In this document: positions 17,306 to 26,419 of the stretch, one piece after another | Layout of the letters: the number at the start of each line of letters is the position of its first letter | Numbering within the stretch: position 1 is the first letter of the stretch | Origin: Lysinibacillus boronitolerans JCM 21713 = 10a = NBRC 103108 | GTDB taxonomy: Bacteria; Bacillota; Bacilli; Bacillales_A; Planococcaceae | Reading direction: 5' to 3' | DNA length: 64,000 nucleotides | Assembly: GCF_000772935.1 (NCBI RefSeq) | Contig: NZ_JPVR01000081.1 | Span: forward strand, 310,001 to 374,000 | Translations under genes and position numbers: made by a program | The notes under the pieces: model-generated | Databases searched by the model: none | What the model was told of the DNA's origin: nothing | What the model saw: the letters and a program-made list of their open reading frames with translations, nothing else

Positions 17306-18401
17306 GCTCTGCTACCTCCTTTTTCACCAATTCCTCAATTGGCGTATATTCATATTCATAGCCAAAGTATTTGGGTCCAGCTGTTTCAATCCCTTTTGCT
17401 GTACGCCATTTTTCATGTGCTGGTAAGCCAATCACACGCACACGTTTACCATATTTTAAGCTCTCTGTTGTAACAGGCAATAAAGTTTCATAATCCACCA
17501 AACAAATTAAGTCTGGTGTCATCGCAATAACCTGCTCGTTTTTCTCAGCTAATAAGTTTTCATTTTGGAAATGAACCTTCATTTGATCATTTTTATAAGA
17601 TTCAATACCTTCAAGATTCATTTTACCTAGGTTAAAGCCACCCTTCGTTTCACGAATAACATCCACTATTTTTCCTTGGAAAAGCTCATATCCATCCGCA
17701 AGCTTTAAAAGGCTTTGTAGCTTATCGTTCACCTCTTGATCTTTCGAGGCAATAATTTCACCGATTTTTTCAGAAAGCGTCACTATATGATGAACACCGC
17801 TTTGTTTAATTTGCGCACCCGTTGTTGGGTAGAGGCTCACTAAAGAACTAGCGCCCATTTCTACTGTTGCTGTTCGGGCGATACGCTCGGTCCATTTATT
17901 ATCAATCGTTTCAAAAATACCAATATTCCCTTTTTCATCGGTGATGGCCATTGGCGTTGCCGAAATCCCATCTAAGTGGAATGTCACCATTTGTAATTCC
18001 GGAAATGCACGCCCCATGCCATCACAATCAATCAAGGGTAAGCCAAGCTGTGCTGCTACTACAATAGGAATCATCGAATTGACCCCACCTGCTTCCATTG
18101 GATAGGTGCCTGCAATTTTTTCTCTTCCCAAATATTGGGCAAGCTTTTGGAAAACCTTAACGAACTCATCGCCACGCGGGAATTTCTCCACTAAAACCGA
18201 TGGCGCACCCATCATTGCTGCTGGAATGAAAAAATCATCATCCGCAATTTCATCCACTGAATACAATTTTACAGGGCCATTTTTTTCGATGGCAGAAAGT
18301 GCCATTAATTTTCCAATATAGGGATCTCCTCCCCCACCTGTTCCTAGAAATGCTGCCCCAATGGCAATATGTTCAATAGCTGCTTGATCTAAATATCTCA
18401 T
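17298..18401 (-). CDS. DUF917 domain protein
   Basis: The 367-residue protein shows the DUF917 hallmarks: AFLGTGGGGDPYIGKLMA near the N-terminus, MEAGGVNSM and DCDGMGRAFPELQM. DUF917 proteins occur next to or fused with hydantoinase/oxoprolinase subunits and are thought to be part of the same hydrolase. It overlaps the permease stop by four bases (ATGA) and the HyuA start by eight bases, strong evidence for coupled expression. Confidence 0.88.
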   Translation of the reverse strand: MRYLDQAAIEHIAIGAAFLGTGGGGDPYIGKLMALSAIEKNGPVKLYSVDEIADDDFFIPAAMMGAPSVLVEKFPRGDEFVKVFQKLAQYLGREKIAGTYPMEAGGVNSMIPIVVAAQLGLPLIDCDGMGRAFPELQMVTFHLDGISATPMAITDEKGNIGIFETIDNKWTERIARTATVEMGASSLVSLYPTTGAQIKQSGVHHIVTLSEKIGEIIASKDQEVNDKLQSLLKLADGYELFQGKIVDVIRETKGGFNLGKMNLEGIESYKNDQMKVHFQNENLLAEKNEQVIAMTPDLICLVDYETLLPVTTESLKYGKRVRVIGLPAHEKWRTAKGIETAGPKYFGYEYEYTPIEELVKKEVAEHV

Positions 18402-19666
18402 CTATGTTCCTCCAATATGACCGTTTTTTGTACAGATACACGATAGCCAACATAATAAATCACGAATGAAATAATGATGCCAATCATCGGTTGGTTTGGT
18501 AGTGCTGGCAATGCAGGGAATAAGGAGAATACCACTGGCATACAGGCTATTACAGCTCCTACTAGCCAAGAAAAAACACCTAATCGATTGACCCCTTCAA
18601 CCGCATGCCAGCTATCTGTTTTGCCTTTATGAATGACCCAGTAGGAAGCAATCATCACCCCTGCAACAGGTGGAATCATCGCCGATAAAATTGACATGAT
18701 CGGTGTAAAATAATTTAAAATCCCTACAACGGCTAAGATTGTGCCAATTGTACCCGCTACACCAATTGCTAATCGTTCTTTGTTTTTAGCCACATCGAAT
18801 ACATTTATTAAGGCAATGCCACCTGAAATTGCATTGACCAAATTGGTTTTCCATGTTGCTAAAATTAGACCCACTCCACCAATAAAGGGTGTTGCGATAT
18901 GCAGAAAGACTGCTGTAATATCACTTGTTTGATAGGCAATCGTTAAGACAGCTCCCACAGCAATCATTAGCACTCCCGCAGGAATAATCCCTAATGTAGC
19001 GGCTTTGAAAACGTCTGAACGCTTTTTAGAAAATTGTGAATAATCACCCGCTATAACAGCCCCTAATGCAAAGGACCCAATCGTTACAGCTAAACCATCC
19101 ATAAAGCTCATATTGCCCTGTGGCTGATAATCCCGAACGAGCTGTAGTTGCTCACCAGTTAATATTTGACCTAAACCGTACAGGCAAATGATAACGAGCA
19201 AGGGTACGGCGATATAGCTTAAAATACGTAACACCTTCATCCCATAAAGTGCGGATACAACCATGACCATACCACTAATGAATGAAGCGATTGGAATGGG
19301 TATATTCAAATGATAGATTGCTAATAAATTTGCTAGGGCTACGCCACATACATTGGCCTGAATGCCAAACCATCCTAAGCAAGCAATAGCTAAGATAATG
19401 GATAATATTGTACGAGAGCCCTTTTTACCAAACACCTGTCCTGCTATATGGACAGTGGGCTTGCCAAGGTCACTGCTTTGCATGCCTTGCAAGATCATGA
19501 TGATCACGACAATCGCATAGCCTACAAAAGCAACAGCCAGTGCCTTTGATAAACTCATGTTGGTAATCAGTGCGTTACCTACTAATAAACTGGGAATACA
19601 AATCATGGCACCAGCCCAAATAATGCCTAAGCTATACCAAGATTGACCTTTATTTTCATCTTGCAT
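18398..19666 (-). CDS. NCS1-family permease (CodB/cytosine permease-like)
   Basis: The 422-residue protein has about twelve membrane segments and CodB-like features such as IIWAGAMICIPSLLVGNALI near the start and GSFALGAVIAGDYSQFSK. NCS1 proteins import nucleobases, hydantoins or allantoin. With the HyuA and DUF917 genes it suggests uptake and opening of a cyclic amide. AAGGAGGGAG lies upstream of the ATG. It is the first gene of the operon, immediately downstream of the PucR-type gene. Confidence 0.87.
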   Translation of the reverse strand: MQDENKGQSWYSLGIIWAGAMICIPSLLVGNALITNMSLSKALAVAFVGYAIVVIIMILQGMQSSDLGKPTVHIAGQVFGKKGSRTILSIILAIACLGWFGIQANVCGVALANLLAIYHLNIPIPIASFISGMVMVVSALYGMKVLRILSYIAVPLLVIICLYGLGQILTGEQLQLVRDYQPQGNMSFMDGLAVTIGSFALGAVIAGDYSQFSKKRSDVFKAATLGIIPAGVLMIAVGAVLTIAYQTSDITAVFLHIATPFIGGVGLILATWKTNLVNAISGGIALINVFDVAKNKERLAIGVAGTIGTILAVVGILNYFTPIMSILSAMIPPVAGVMIASYWVIHKGKTDSWHAVEGVNRLGVFSWLVGAVIACMPVVFSLFPALPALPNQPMIGIIISFVIYYVGYRVSVQKTVILEEHR

Positions 19667-19750
19667 GTGACTCCCTCCTTATTGGTGATGGATTAATGTT
19701 TTTAATTATAGAAGAAAGGTAGGAGTCGAGTCTTTTGCGCAAATGAAAAA

Positions 19751-19794
19751 AATAATCTGAAATTTTGTTCAAAATGACAAAATTTCAGATTATT
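19751..19794 (-). terminator. Strong terminator after the PucR-type gene
   Basis: An 18-bp perfect stem (AATAATCTGAAATTTTGT and its complement) with an 8-nt loop starts one base after the regulator stop and is followed by seven T on the minus strand. It separates the regulator from the permease operon. Confidence 0.9.
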
Positions 19795-21399
19795 CTAATC
19801 ATTAATCAATCGATATAGCATGCAAGCCATGTAGGCATCATAAAATTCCGAATATACGGTAATATCTGTGCCAATCAGCTCACTAATTTTTTTGATGCGG
19901 TATTTCACCGTGTTTTTATGGATATAGAGGAGCTCTGCACAGCGCTCCACACTAGCATTTGCATCTAATAAAAAGGTTATCAATGTTTGCAAGGCATCAT
20001 GGTCACGTAAAATGGGTTCAATTACAGACAAATATTCTTCAATCATTTCCTCGCCCTGCTTACTGACATCAATTGCCCTTTTTATGGAGCGCACTTCCGC
20101 AGCAGTAAACAATTTTCGCATCGGATAAATCGTATGGGCTTTGTCCCCCACCTGATTGACCAATTGATACATTTGACGAACAGACTTTGTATTTCTCATT
20201 TTAGGTGCATAAACAATTTCAGCGATTTGGGCATCGTATTGAGTAGTTTCACTATATTCAATGGCAATTTCAAATTCATGATGCTTATAAAAGCAATTGC
20301 CTACCAGTACAATTATACAATGGTCAATGCATTGGATGACTCTTGTTTGATAATATTTGGACAGTTGCTCTTCTAATTCATCGCGAATTCTTTTTTCGTC
20401 TGCTAAATCATGCATGTAGACAAGCCACATCATTTGAATGGCGGAAACATCAATATGAAGAAGATTGGCTAATCTTCTCATTTTCTCCCCCTCATCATTG
20501 ATAATAGCTTTAACTAAGGCATATTCACTAACCTCATCATGCTTGTCTCCCCATAAATTTATAGCTACTTGCACAACCTCACTTACTTTTTCAATTGTCT
20601 TAGCAGGTAATTTTGTATTTTCTTTAATCAGGAATAAAAATAGCGGCTCGCCATTTTTTTGATGTACTCTTTTATAGTCTACGACACAGGAGACATCACT
20701 TCTTAGTAGCTCGAGCTTGCCTGCTTCCCTCTGAAAATTGGATTGGGAGCATTCTTCAATGACATTCGCTACATCTAATGATGAATTTCGAGGCCACATC
20801 ACTTGGTTCACAATGTCAAAATGACTATTGGTGAGCACAATATTCGCCTTCAAACGATCTGAAAGCATTTTCAGTGTAATTTCAACACTTCTTAAATGCT
20901 CAGGTAGTAATGATACCTTTTCTAATGTCTCTTTGACAAAATGATCATTAACACCTTGATGACTAATAATCGCTTCCATAACCTCATAAATAACCTCGTT
21001 ATAGCGCAGTGAATAATCATTTTTTGGCATACAAATGATAATAAAGCCTTGTGCCTCCGCTAACGCAAGCACTTCCTCTGGAATATCAGGCAATACAATG
21101 CCGACATAATATAAAATCAGCCCCAGCTCTCCTAAATCATGTAAATGCTGAATTGTTTCACATTGTTGCTCCACACTATCTCGAATGGAGTAAAAGGAGC
21201 TAATGACAAGCTCCTCTGCATACCATTCCTCCTGTACACGGTTAATAATTTTCGAATAAAAATCAACATTCGATACCTCTAATACAGATAGAGATGATAC
21301 GGTACGATGCAGATTATCTCGCCCTGTTAACACCTCTGCCCCTCGAAAAGATGGCAATTGTAATAATTCATTGACCGTTACCCCATGTTCCACCACCAC
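19795..21399 (-). CDS. PucR-family transcriptional regulator
   Basis: The 534-residue protein has an N-terminal PucR domain (VNELLQLPSFRGAEVLTGRD), a long central sensor region and a C-terminal helix-turn-helix (NASVERCAELLYIHKNTVKYRIKKI). PucR proteins control purine or related nitrogen-compound catabolism, which fits the permease/hydantoinase operon downstream. The start is one of three successive GTG codons with only a weak AAAGAAAA upstream, so the exact residue is uncertain. Confidence 0.87.
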   Translation of the reverse strand: MVVEHGVTVNELLQLPSFRGAEVLTGRDNLHRTVSSLSVLEVSNVDFYSKIINRVQEEWYAEELVISSFYSIRDSVEQQCETIQHLHDLGELGLILYYVGIVLPDIPEEVLALAEAQGFIIICMPKNDYSLRYNEVIYEVMEAIISHQGVNDHFVKETLEKVSLLPEHLRSVEITLKMLSDRLKANIVLTNSHFDIVNQVMWPRNSSLDVANVIEECSQSNFQREAGKLELLRSDVSCVVDYKRVHQKNGEPLFLFLIKENTKLPAKTIEKVSEVVQVAINLWGDKHDEVSEYALVKAIINDEGEKMRRLANLLHIDVSAIQMMWLVYMHDLADEKRIRDELEEQLSKYYQTRVIQCIDHCIIVLVGNCFYKHHEFEIAIEYSETTQYDAQIAEIVYAPKMRNTKSVRQMYQLVNQVGDKAHTIYPMRKLFTAAEVRSIKRAIDVSKQGEEMIEEYLSVIEPILRDHDALQTLITFLLDANASVERCAELLYIHKNTVKYRIKKISELIGTDITVYSEFYDAYMACMLYRLIND

Positions 21400-21536
21400 T
21401 TTTCTTTACAACTCTTTTGAAGAAGAATACCATATCCCCTATGATCTTTCAAAAAACCATTTTCTCTCTATTTCAACTACAACCTTTTTAGTGATAATAT
21501 AAAACTAAGTTTAGAAGGTAAGAGAGGAAATTAACG

Positions 21537-22391
21537 ATGTCAAATGTGACAAATAGAGATTCATCAGTTAGCATCAACATCCGTGAGAGCTTACAGGCCG
21601 ATTGTCAAAACTGTTTTGGCTTATGCTGTACGGCTTTAAATATTGTGGCATCAAGTGACTTTGCCATCAACAAACCCGCAGGCTCTCCCTGCCCTAATTT
21701 GCGAGAAAACTATAGCTGTCACATTCATAGCCAGCTAAGAGAAACAGGCTTCAAAGGCTGTACTGTTTTTGATTGCTTAGGTGCAGGACAGCAGGTTTCC
21801 CAAGTTACGTTTCAGGGGCAAGATTGGCGACAATCCCGTGAGCATGCTGACAAGATGTTTCGCGTTTTCCCCATTATGGAACAGCTTTACGAAATGATTG
21901 CGTATGTAGCGGAGGCATTGTCGTATCAAGTGGATCACGACCTTTCTGGGCAGCTTCAAGCTGAATTGGAATTGCTCCAACAAACAACCGAATTAGATGC
22001 AAATGCCTTATTAGCACTAGATATCGTGGCTATTCGTGTACCTGTCAATGCATTATTGCTACAAACAAGTGAACAAGTTCGTCAACATCGCATAAAAGGG
22101 AAAAACTCTAGACAATTGAATCAGCGTGGAGCTGATTGGATGGGCAAAAATTTAAAGGGCAAGGATTTACGTGGAACGGACCTTCGTGGTGGCTATTTAA
22201 TTGCGGCCAATTTACAAGATGCTAATTTACGAGAGGTAGACTTTATTGGGGCGGATTTGCGGGATGCCAATTTGTGCGGCGCAGACCTTTCAACAAGTAT
22301 GTTTTTAACCCAAATGCAAATCAATGCTGCACAGGGTGATCGCTATACGAAATTACCAACCTATATAAAGCGACCTGCCCATTGGCAATAA
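21537..22391 (+). CDS. Pentapeptide-repeat protein with Cys-rich N-terminus
   Basis: The 284-residue protein has a cysteine-rich N-terminal region (DCQNCFGLCCTAL, then PCPNLRENYSCHIH and FKGCTVFDCLG) that could bind metal, a helical middle, and at the C-terminus about nine pentapeptide repeats of the A(D/N)LXX type (LKGKDLRGTDLRGG to LCGADLSTSMF). Pentapeptide repeats form a right-handed beta helix; some protect DNA gyrase, but no such role can be read here. AGAGGAAA lies six bases before the ATG. Confidence 0.85.
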   Translation: MSNVTNRDSSVSINIRESLQADCQNCFGLCCTALNIVASSDFAINKPAGSPCPNLRENYSCHIHSQLRETGFKGCTVFDCLGAGQQVSQVTFQGQDWRQSREHADKMFRVFPIMEQLYEMIAYVAEALSYQVDHDLSGQLQAELELLQQTTELDANALLALDIVAIRVPVNALLLQTSEQVRQHRIKGKNSRQLNQRGADWMGKNLKGKDLRGTDLRGGYLIAANLQDANLREVDFIGADLRDANLCGADLSTSMFLTQMQINAAQGDRYTKLPTYIKRPAHWQ

Positions 22392-22427
22392 AAAAGGTAG
22401 ATGACATTTTCGGTCATCTACCTTTTT
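22391..22427. terminator. Bidirectional terminator between the pentapeptide gene and efeU
   Basis: AAAAAGGTAGATGAC pairs perfectly with GTCATCTACCTTTTT around a 7-nt loop, placed exactly between the two convergent stop codons. Confidence 0.9.
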
Positions 22428-22428
22428 G

Positions 22429-24144
22429 CTAAGCTTGTTTCTTTTTATAGATGATAGTCGCTACCACTAACACTAGTAAAATAGCTTGACCTATCATTGT
22501 TTCTACAGTTGGATAGAAGCCAATCAAGCTTATGACTGGCAAGCCATCGACAATCGTTGTTGGTAGGTGATTATTTAGCTGCAATGTATGCAGACTGACA
22601 CCAATAATTTTAAAGGCTAATACGTAAATTAAAATCGTCGCTACGGCAAAGAATTTGTGAATAGGGATTTTGCCACTTGCTTTAAATAACACAATAGCCA
22701 GCACTGCTAGTATGACCAATGCCACAACAATCCCAAGGATAAATTGCGCAGTCTCCATTTTTGGTGCAATGCCCGCATAAAAGACAAGTGTTTCTGCCCC
22801 TTCACGGAAGACCGATAAGAAGCTAATAGCGGCCATCGCTACAAGAGAGCCACTAGAAATCGCATGGCCCATTTGCTTGGAAATGTAGCGATTCCAGCTG
22901 ACTACGTTCGATTTACTATGCAGCCAAATGCCAACACCAATCATCATAGCTGCTGCTAGTAAGCCCACATAGCCTTCCATTAATTCTCGATTCGTATCAA
23001 TCGTAGCTGAATTCAAAATGGTCGACATAAGGATGGCTGCAATGGCTGATATTAGCACACCCGCAAATGCGCCAATATAAATCCATTTCCGCATCTTCTT
23101 CTGTCCTGATTTTTCAAGGAATGATACTAAGGCTAAAATAATGAGTAATGCCTCTAGCCCTTCACGTAATAAAATTAACGCAGCGTCCCAAATTGTGTAA
23201 TCGGAATCCCCTTGAATCAGCTCAATTTCAGTACGGAATGTATTTAATTGTTTGGTAATGGCTTGCTGATCGACGTTTGATTTTAATAAATCACTCGCAA
23301 TAATCGGCATATCACTTTCAATTTTCGTATAAAGACTGCCATTACGTGTGGAGATTTCAATTTCTACCCTTGGCCATATCGTAATAAATTCGCGTACTTT
23401 ATTAGAAGCAGCCTGATAATCACCAGCATCAATTAGATCTTGTGCCTCGTCAATATAGGCGAGCAATGTTGCTAAGGAATAGTTACCTTCTACTACTTCC
23501 GCTGTATCCTTACCAGCTACAAAATCCTCAATGGTTTTTTGCAACTCAGCAAATTGCGTTTTCATTAAAGCGATATCTGGTTCCTCAGCTGAAATCGCAA
23601 TACGTAAAAACGCCATTTGTGTTTCGATTTGCCCATACATTGCAATACTTTGCTCACGCACAGGTCGCTCTACTTTTTTCCATTTACTATTAAAGTCTTT
23701 ATAAGCTTCATCAATAGCTTCACTATCACCACTTGCTAAAGCCTTTTCAAAGTCTGCCATTATTGGCTTAAATTTTTGGCCAAAGTCCGCTCGTTGTGCC
23801 GCTTCATCTACAGGATTTTCAAGCTTTTCTAGATCACGTAATGCATTCGATAGAGCCGACAACGCCTTTAAGCGTTCTTCCTTGGAAGTTGCCTCTGTGG
23901 CCTGCTGAAGAATTTCATCGATCTTGGTTTTTGCCTCAGTTTGATCAGAAGATACTTTAGCCCAATCCACAGCAAATTGTTCAAGTGCCTGCTTGGCCTC
24001 CGCCTCTTTATCCTGCTTTGTATTCATCAGTGCATCACTAATCGCAATATATAGATGACTATAGGATTGCGCAGCGTGCACAGGTAAAGCTAAAGTCAGC
24101 ATAAGGGCGATTACAATACTACAGCGCGTTAAAAAGTGCTTCAC
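22429..24144 (-). CDS. efeU: EfeU/FTR1-family iron permease with N-terminal extracytoplasmic domain
   Basis: A signal peptide (about residues 1-24) and a roughly 300-residue helical outer domain precede a seven-helix FTR1 permease. Both REXXE iron-binding motifs are present: REGLE in the first helix and REGAE in the fourth. It imports iron across the cytoplasmic membrane. The start is GTG with GGGGAG eight bases upstream and overlaps the efeB end by 26 bases. It is the last gene of the Fur-controlled efe operon. Confidence 0.92.
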   Translation of the reverse strand: MKHFLTRCSIVIALMLTLALPVHAAQSYSHLYIAISDALMNTKQDKEAEAKQALEQFAVDWAKVSSDQTEAKTKIDEILQQATEATSKEERLKALSALSNALRDLEKLENPVDEAAQRADFGQKFKPIMADFEKALASGDSEAIDEAYKDFNSKWKKVERPVREQSIAMYGQIETQMAFLRIAISAEEPDIALMKTQFAELQKTIEDFVAGKDTAEVVEGNYSLATLLAYIDEAQDLIDAGDYQAASNKVREFITIWPRVEIEISTRNGSLYTKIESDMPIIASDLLKSNVDQQAITKQLNTFRTEIELIQGDSDYTIWDAALILLREGLEALLIILALVSFLEKSGQKKMRKWIYIGAFAGVLISAIAAILMSTILNSATIDTNRELMEGYVGLLAAAMMIGVGIWLHSKSNVVSWNRYISKQMGHAISSGSLVAMAAISFLSVFREGAETLVFYAGIAPKMETAQFILGIVVALVILAVLAIVLFKASGKIPIHKFFAVATILIYVLAFKIIGVSLHTLQLNNHLPTTIVDGLPVISLIGFYPTVETMIGQAILLVLVVATIIYKKKQA

Positions 24145-25378
24145 CTAAATAACTCCCCTTTTGTACACCAGGGAAGCAAGCAAACACGGCACTGCCTCGA
24201 TGGGTAATGTACTCATTCATTTTATCCATACGCCCTAAGCTATTTTGGATTGTTGTAAATTGGGCTGGGTCTTTTTGAAAAGAGATAAAGATAAGACCCG
24301 CATCATGGGTCCCTGTATTCGACATCACGCCAGATGCATAGGAATAGGAGCGTCGCAAAATACGCGCACCGGATTTCCGTGCTAAATGGACATGTGATGT
24401 ATCAGGCATAATATAATTGCCCTTCTCATCCTTTGCCTCAACATCAAAATCATCGAATTCCTTTGTTTTGCCAAATGGTGCGCCACTGTCACGGTAACGG
24501 CCAAATGTTGCCTCTTGATCTTTCAATGATGTACGATCCCACGTTTCAAGATGCATTTGAACTTTACGCGCGATTAAATAAGAGCCGCCCTTTAGCCAGC
24601 CTTTATCCACCCACACGACCTCATTTAAGTCTTTTTCATCGGTAATCGCTGGATTTACCGTACCATCCTTGAAGGCGAAGAGGTTTCGTGGTGTTCCTCC
24701 ACCAGCTGGAAACGAGTTAAAGCCCGCCTGCGACCATTTAATTTCTACTTTACCTGAAGCAGCTCGTACTAGATTACGAACAGCATGGAAGGCCACCTGC
24801 GGATCATCTGCACAGGCCTGAATACACAAATCACCACCTGTATATTCTTTCTGTAGCTGATCTTTAGGAAAATGTGGTAAATCCTTTAGCTCCGCTGGTT
24901 TTAAATGCTGCATGCCCAGTTTATCGAATAATGATGGCCCAACACCAATGGTAATGGATAGATTTGATGCATCTAAGCCCTCTGCCTCTCCTGTATCTCC
25001 AGTTGGCACTCTTGAATTTGTCGATACATCGACCATGGCTTCACCATTCATTAAACGCACAATAAGGGGTGTCCATTGCTGGAACAACGCTTGTAGTTCC
25101 TTCTTTGATGTCACTAATACATCTAAAGAAGCAAAATAAATATTCGTCTGTACAGGTGTCACAATACCTGACTGATGCTTGCCATAGAAATTGACCTTAT
25201 TGCTAGCCGTCGTGCTATCTGCTACTGGCTCAAAGACATCATAGCCCATTGCTTTCATGACACCACCCAAGCCAGAGGCACCGATGGCAACACCTGCCAC
25301 CCCGATACCTGTTAGCTTTAACATATCACGTCTAGAAATTTTTTTATGAATAAATTTTTCCTCGTTTGACGTTGTCAT
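24119..25378 (-). CDS. efeB: EfeB, Dyp-type heme peroxidase/deferrochelatase
   Basis: The 419-residue protein has a Tat signal (KISRRDMLKLTGIGVAGVAIG, residues about 13-33), so it is exported folded with its heme. The Dyp core shows FAFKDGTVNP (the GXXDG-type loop with its aspartate), TFGRYRDSGAPFG and THDAGLIFISFQ. It is proposed to oxidise ferrous iron or extract iron from heme for EfeU. It lies nine bases after the lipoprotein gene and overlaps efeU. Confidence 0.93.
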   Translation of the reverse strand: MTTSNEEKFIHKKISRRDMLKLTGIGVAGVAIGASGLGGVMKAMGYDVFEPVADSTTASNKVNFYGKHQSGIVTPVQTNIYFASLDVLVTSKKELQALFQQWTPLIVRLMNGEAMVDVSTNSRVPTGDTGEAEGLDASNLSITIGVGPSLFDKLGMQHLKPAELKDLPHFPKDQLQKEYTGGDLCIQACADDPQVAFHAVRNLVRAASGKVEIKWSQAGFNSFPAGGGTPRNLFAFKDGTVNPAITDEKDLNEVVWVDKGWLKGGSYLIARKVQMHLETWDRTSLKDQEATFGRYRDSGAPFGKTKEFDDFDVEAKDEKGNYIMPDTSHVHLARKSGARILRRSYSYASGVMSNTGTHDAGLIFISFQKDPAQFTTIQNSLGRMDKMNEYITHRGSAVFACFPGVQKGSYLGEALFNAL

Positions 25379-25387
25379 TGTTTATGT

Positions 25388-26257
25388 TCACTCCAAAATG
25401 ATTCCCATTTGACTTAATGGTTCTCCAAGCTGATTCACTGCTGCTGCAAGTGCTTTCGTATTTTCCTCCGTTAATTCCTCATAGGATACATAGCCACCAT
25501 TAGCCGTTGCATGCTGTGCTAATAAATCGTCCACTGCTTTGAATTTTTCATCAAGTGTTGCCACTAATGAGGAATCTTTCGCTTCTAATTTTGAGCGTAA
25601 AATCTCAAAGATTTTTTCTGCGCCTTCAATATTTGCTTTAAAATCATACAGGTCTGTGTGAGAGTAAATTTCTTCCTCACCTGTAATTTTAGATGTTGAT
25701 ACTTCATTTAATAAATCTACTGCACCTGTAATCATTAAGTCAGGTGTCACTTCCACTGTTTGTACAAGTGCATGCAATTCCTTCGTATCTGCAAGAAGCT
25801 GATCTGCTACAGCCTCATAACCTTTTGTTGTATTTTCTTCCCAAAGTGCATACTCAAGCTTATGGTAGCCTGACCATTCCTCCTCACCTTTACCTTCTTC
25901 TTGGATATCTGCTAAACGTCCATCAATGCGAGGGTCAAGATCACCAAAGCTTTCCGCGATTGGCTCAGAACGTTCAAAATACATACGTGCTGGCGCATAC
26001 GCTGCCTTTGCCCCTTCAATATCACCCGCTTTGAATAGGTTCACAAATTTCTCTGTGTCTAGTAAAAATTGATCCATTTGCTCTAACGCAAATTGTTGAT
26101 AGGTCGATAGTTCAGCAGATAAATCCACCTCTTTTGTTGCTTGCTCCGCCTGTTCAGTTGCTGGCTTATCTTCTTTTTTTACTTCTTCTGTATTGCCACA
26201 GCCAGCCATTAAAATGCCTCCTGCTACTAATACCGACAAAAATGCTTTGTTATTCAT
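25388..26257 (-). CDS. efeO: EfeO/EfeM-type iron-binding lipoprotein
   Basis: A signal peptide with lipobox LMAGC anchors this 289-residue protein to the outer face of the membrane. The rest is an imelysin-like EfeO/M domain with YHKLEYALWEENTTKGYE, containing the HxxE iron-binding type motif. There is no cupredoxin domain, so it is the short EfeM form. It is the first gene of the efe operon; a perfect Fur box lies about 40 bp upstream. Confidence 0.9.
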   Translation of the reverse strand: MNNKAFLSVLVAGGILMAGCGNTEEVKKEDKPATEQAEQATKEVDLSAELSTYQQFALEQMDQFLLDTEKFVNLFKAGDIEGAKAAYAPARMYFERSEPIAESFGDLDPRIDGRLADIQEEGKGEEEWSGYHKLEYALWEENTTKGYEAVADQLLADTKELHALVQTVEVTPDLMITGAVDLLNEVSTSKITGEEEIYSHTDLYDFKANIEGAEKIFEILRSKLEAKDSSLVATLDEKFKAVDDLLAQHATANGGYVSYEELTEENTKALAAAVNQLGEPLSQMGIILE

Positions 26258-26294
26258 ACTTCGTACCTACTTCCGAAATTGTTTTATATTGTGA

Positions 26295-26309
26295 TGATAA
26301 TGATTATCA
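26295..26309. promoter_or_regulatory. Fur box of the efe operon
   Basis: TGATAATGATTATCA is a perfect 7-1-7 Fur palindrome; symmetry extends three more bases on both sides. It lies 38 bp upstream of the first efe start codon. Confidence 0.93.
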
Positions 26310-26342
26310 TCATCCATTGCAACAACTATTTTTGTAAATAGA

Positions 26343-26398
26343 AAAAAACGTCATTTTTCAGTTATTCTTTACAAACAACTAGAAAAAAGACGTTTTTT
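26343..26398 (-). terminator. Large stem-loop after the MFS gene
   Basis: AAAAAACGTC pairs with GACGTTTTTT, and inside it TTTTTC pairs with GAAAAA, leaving a 22-nt loop. It lies 22 bp after the MFS stop and ends in T residues on the minus strand. Confidence 0.7.
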
Positions 26399-26419
26399 CT
26401 ACAATATAATGATTCTAAT

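Noticed and set aside
22429-24144. Frameshift or fusion error between the efeU outer domain and permease
   Set aside because: A continuous frame with signal peptide, helical domain and permease is a known FTR1-type layout in Firmicutes, so no error needs to be assumed.
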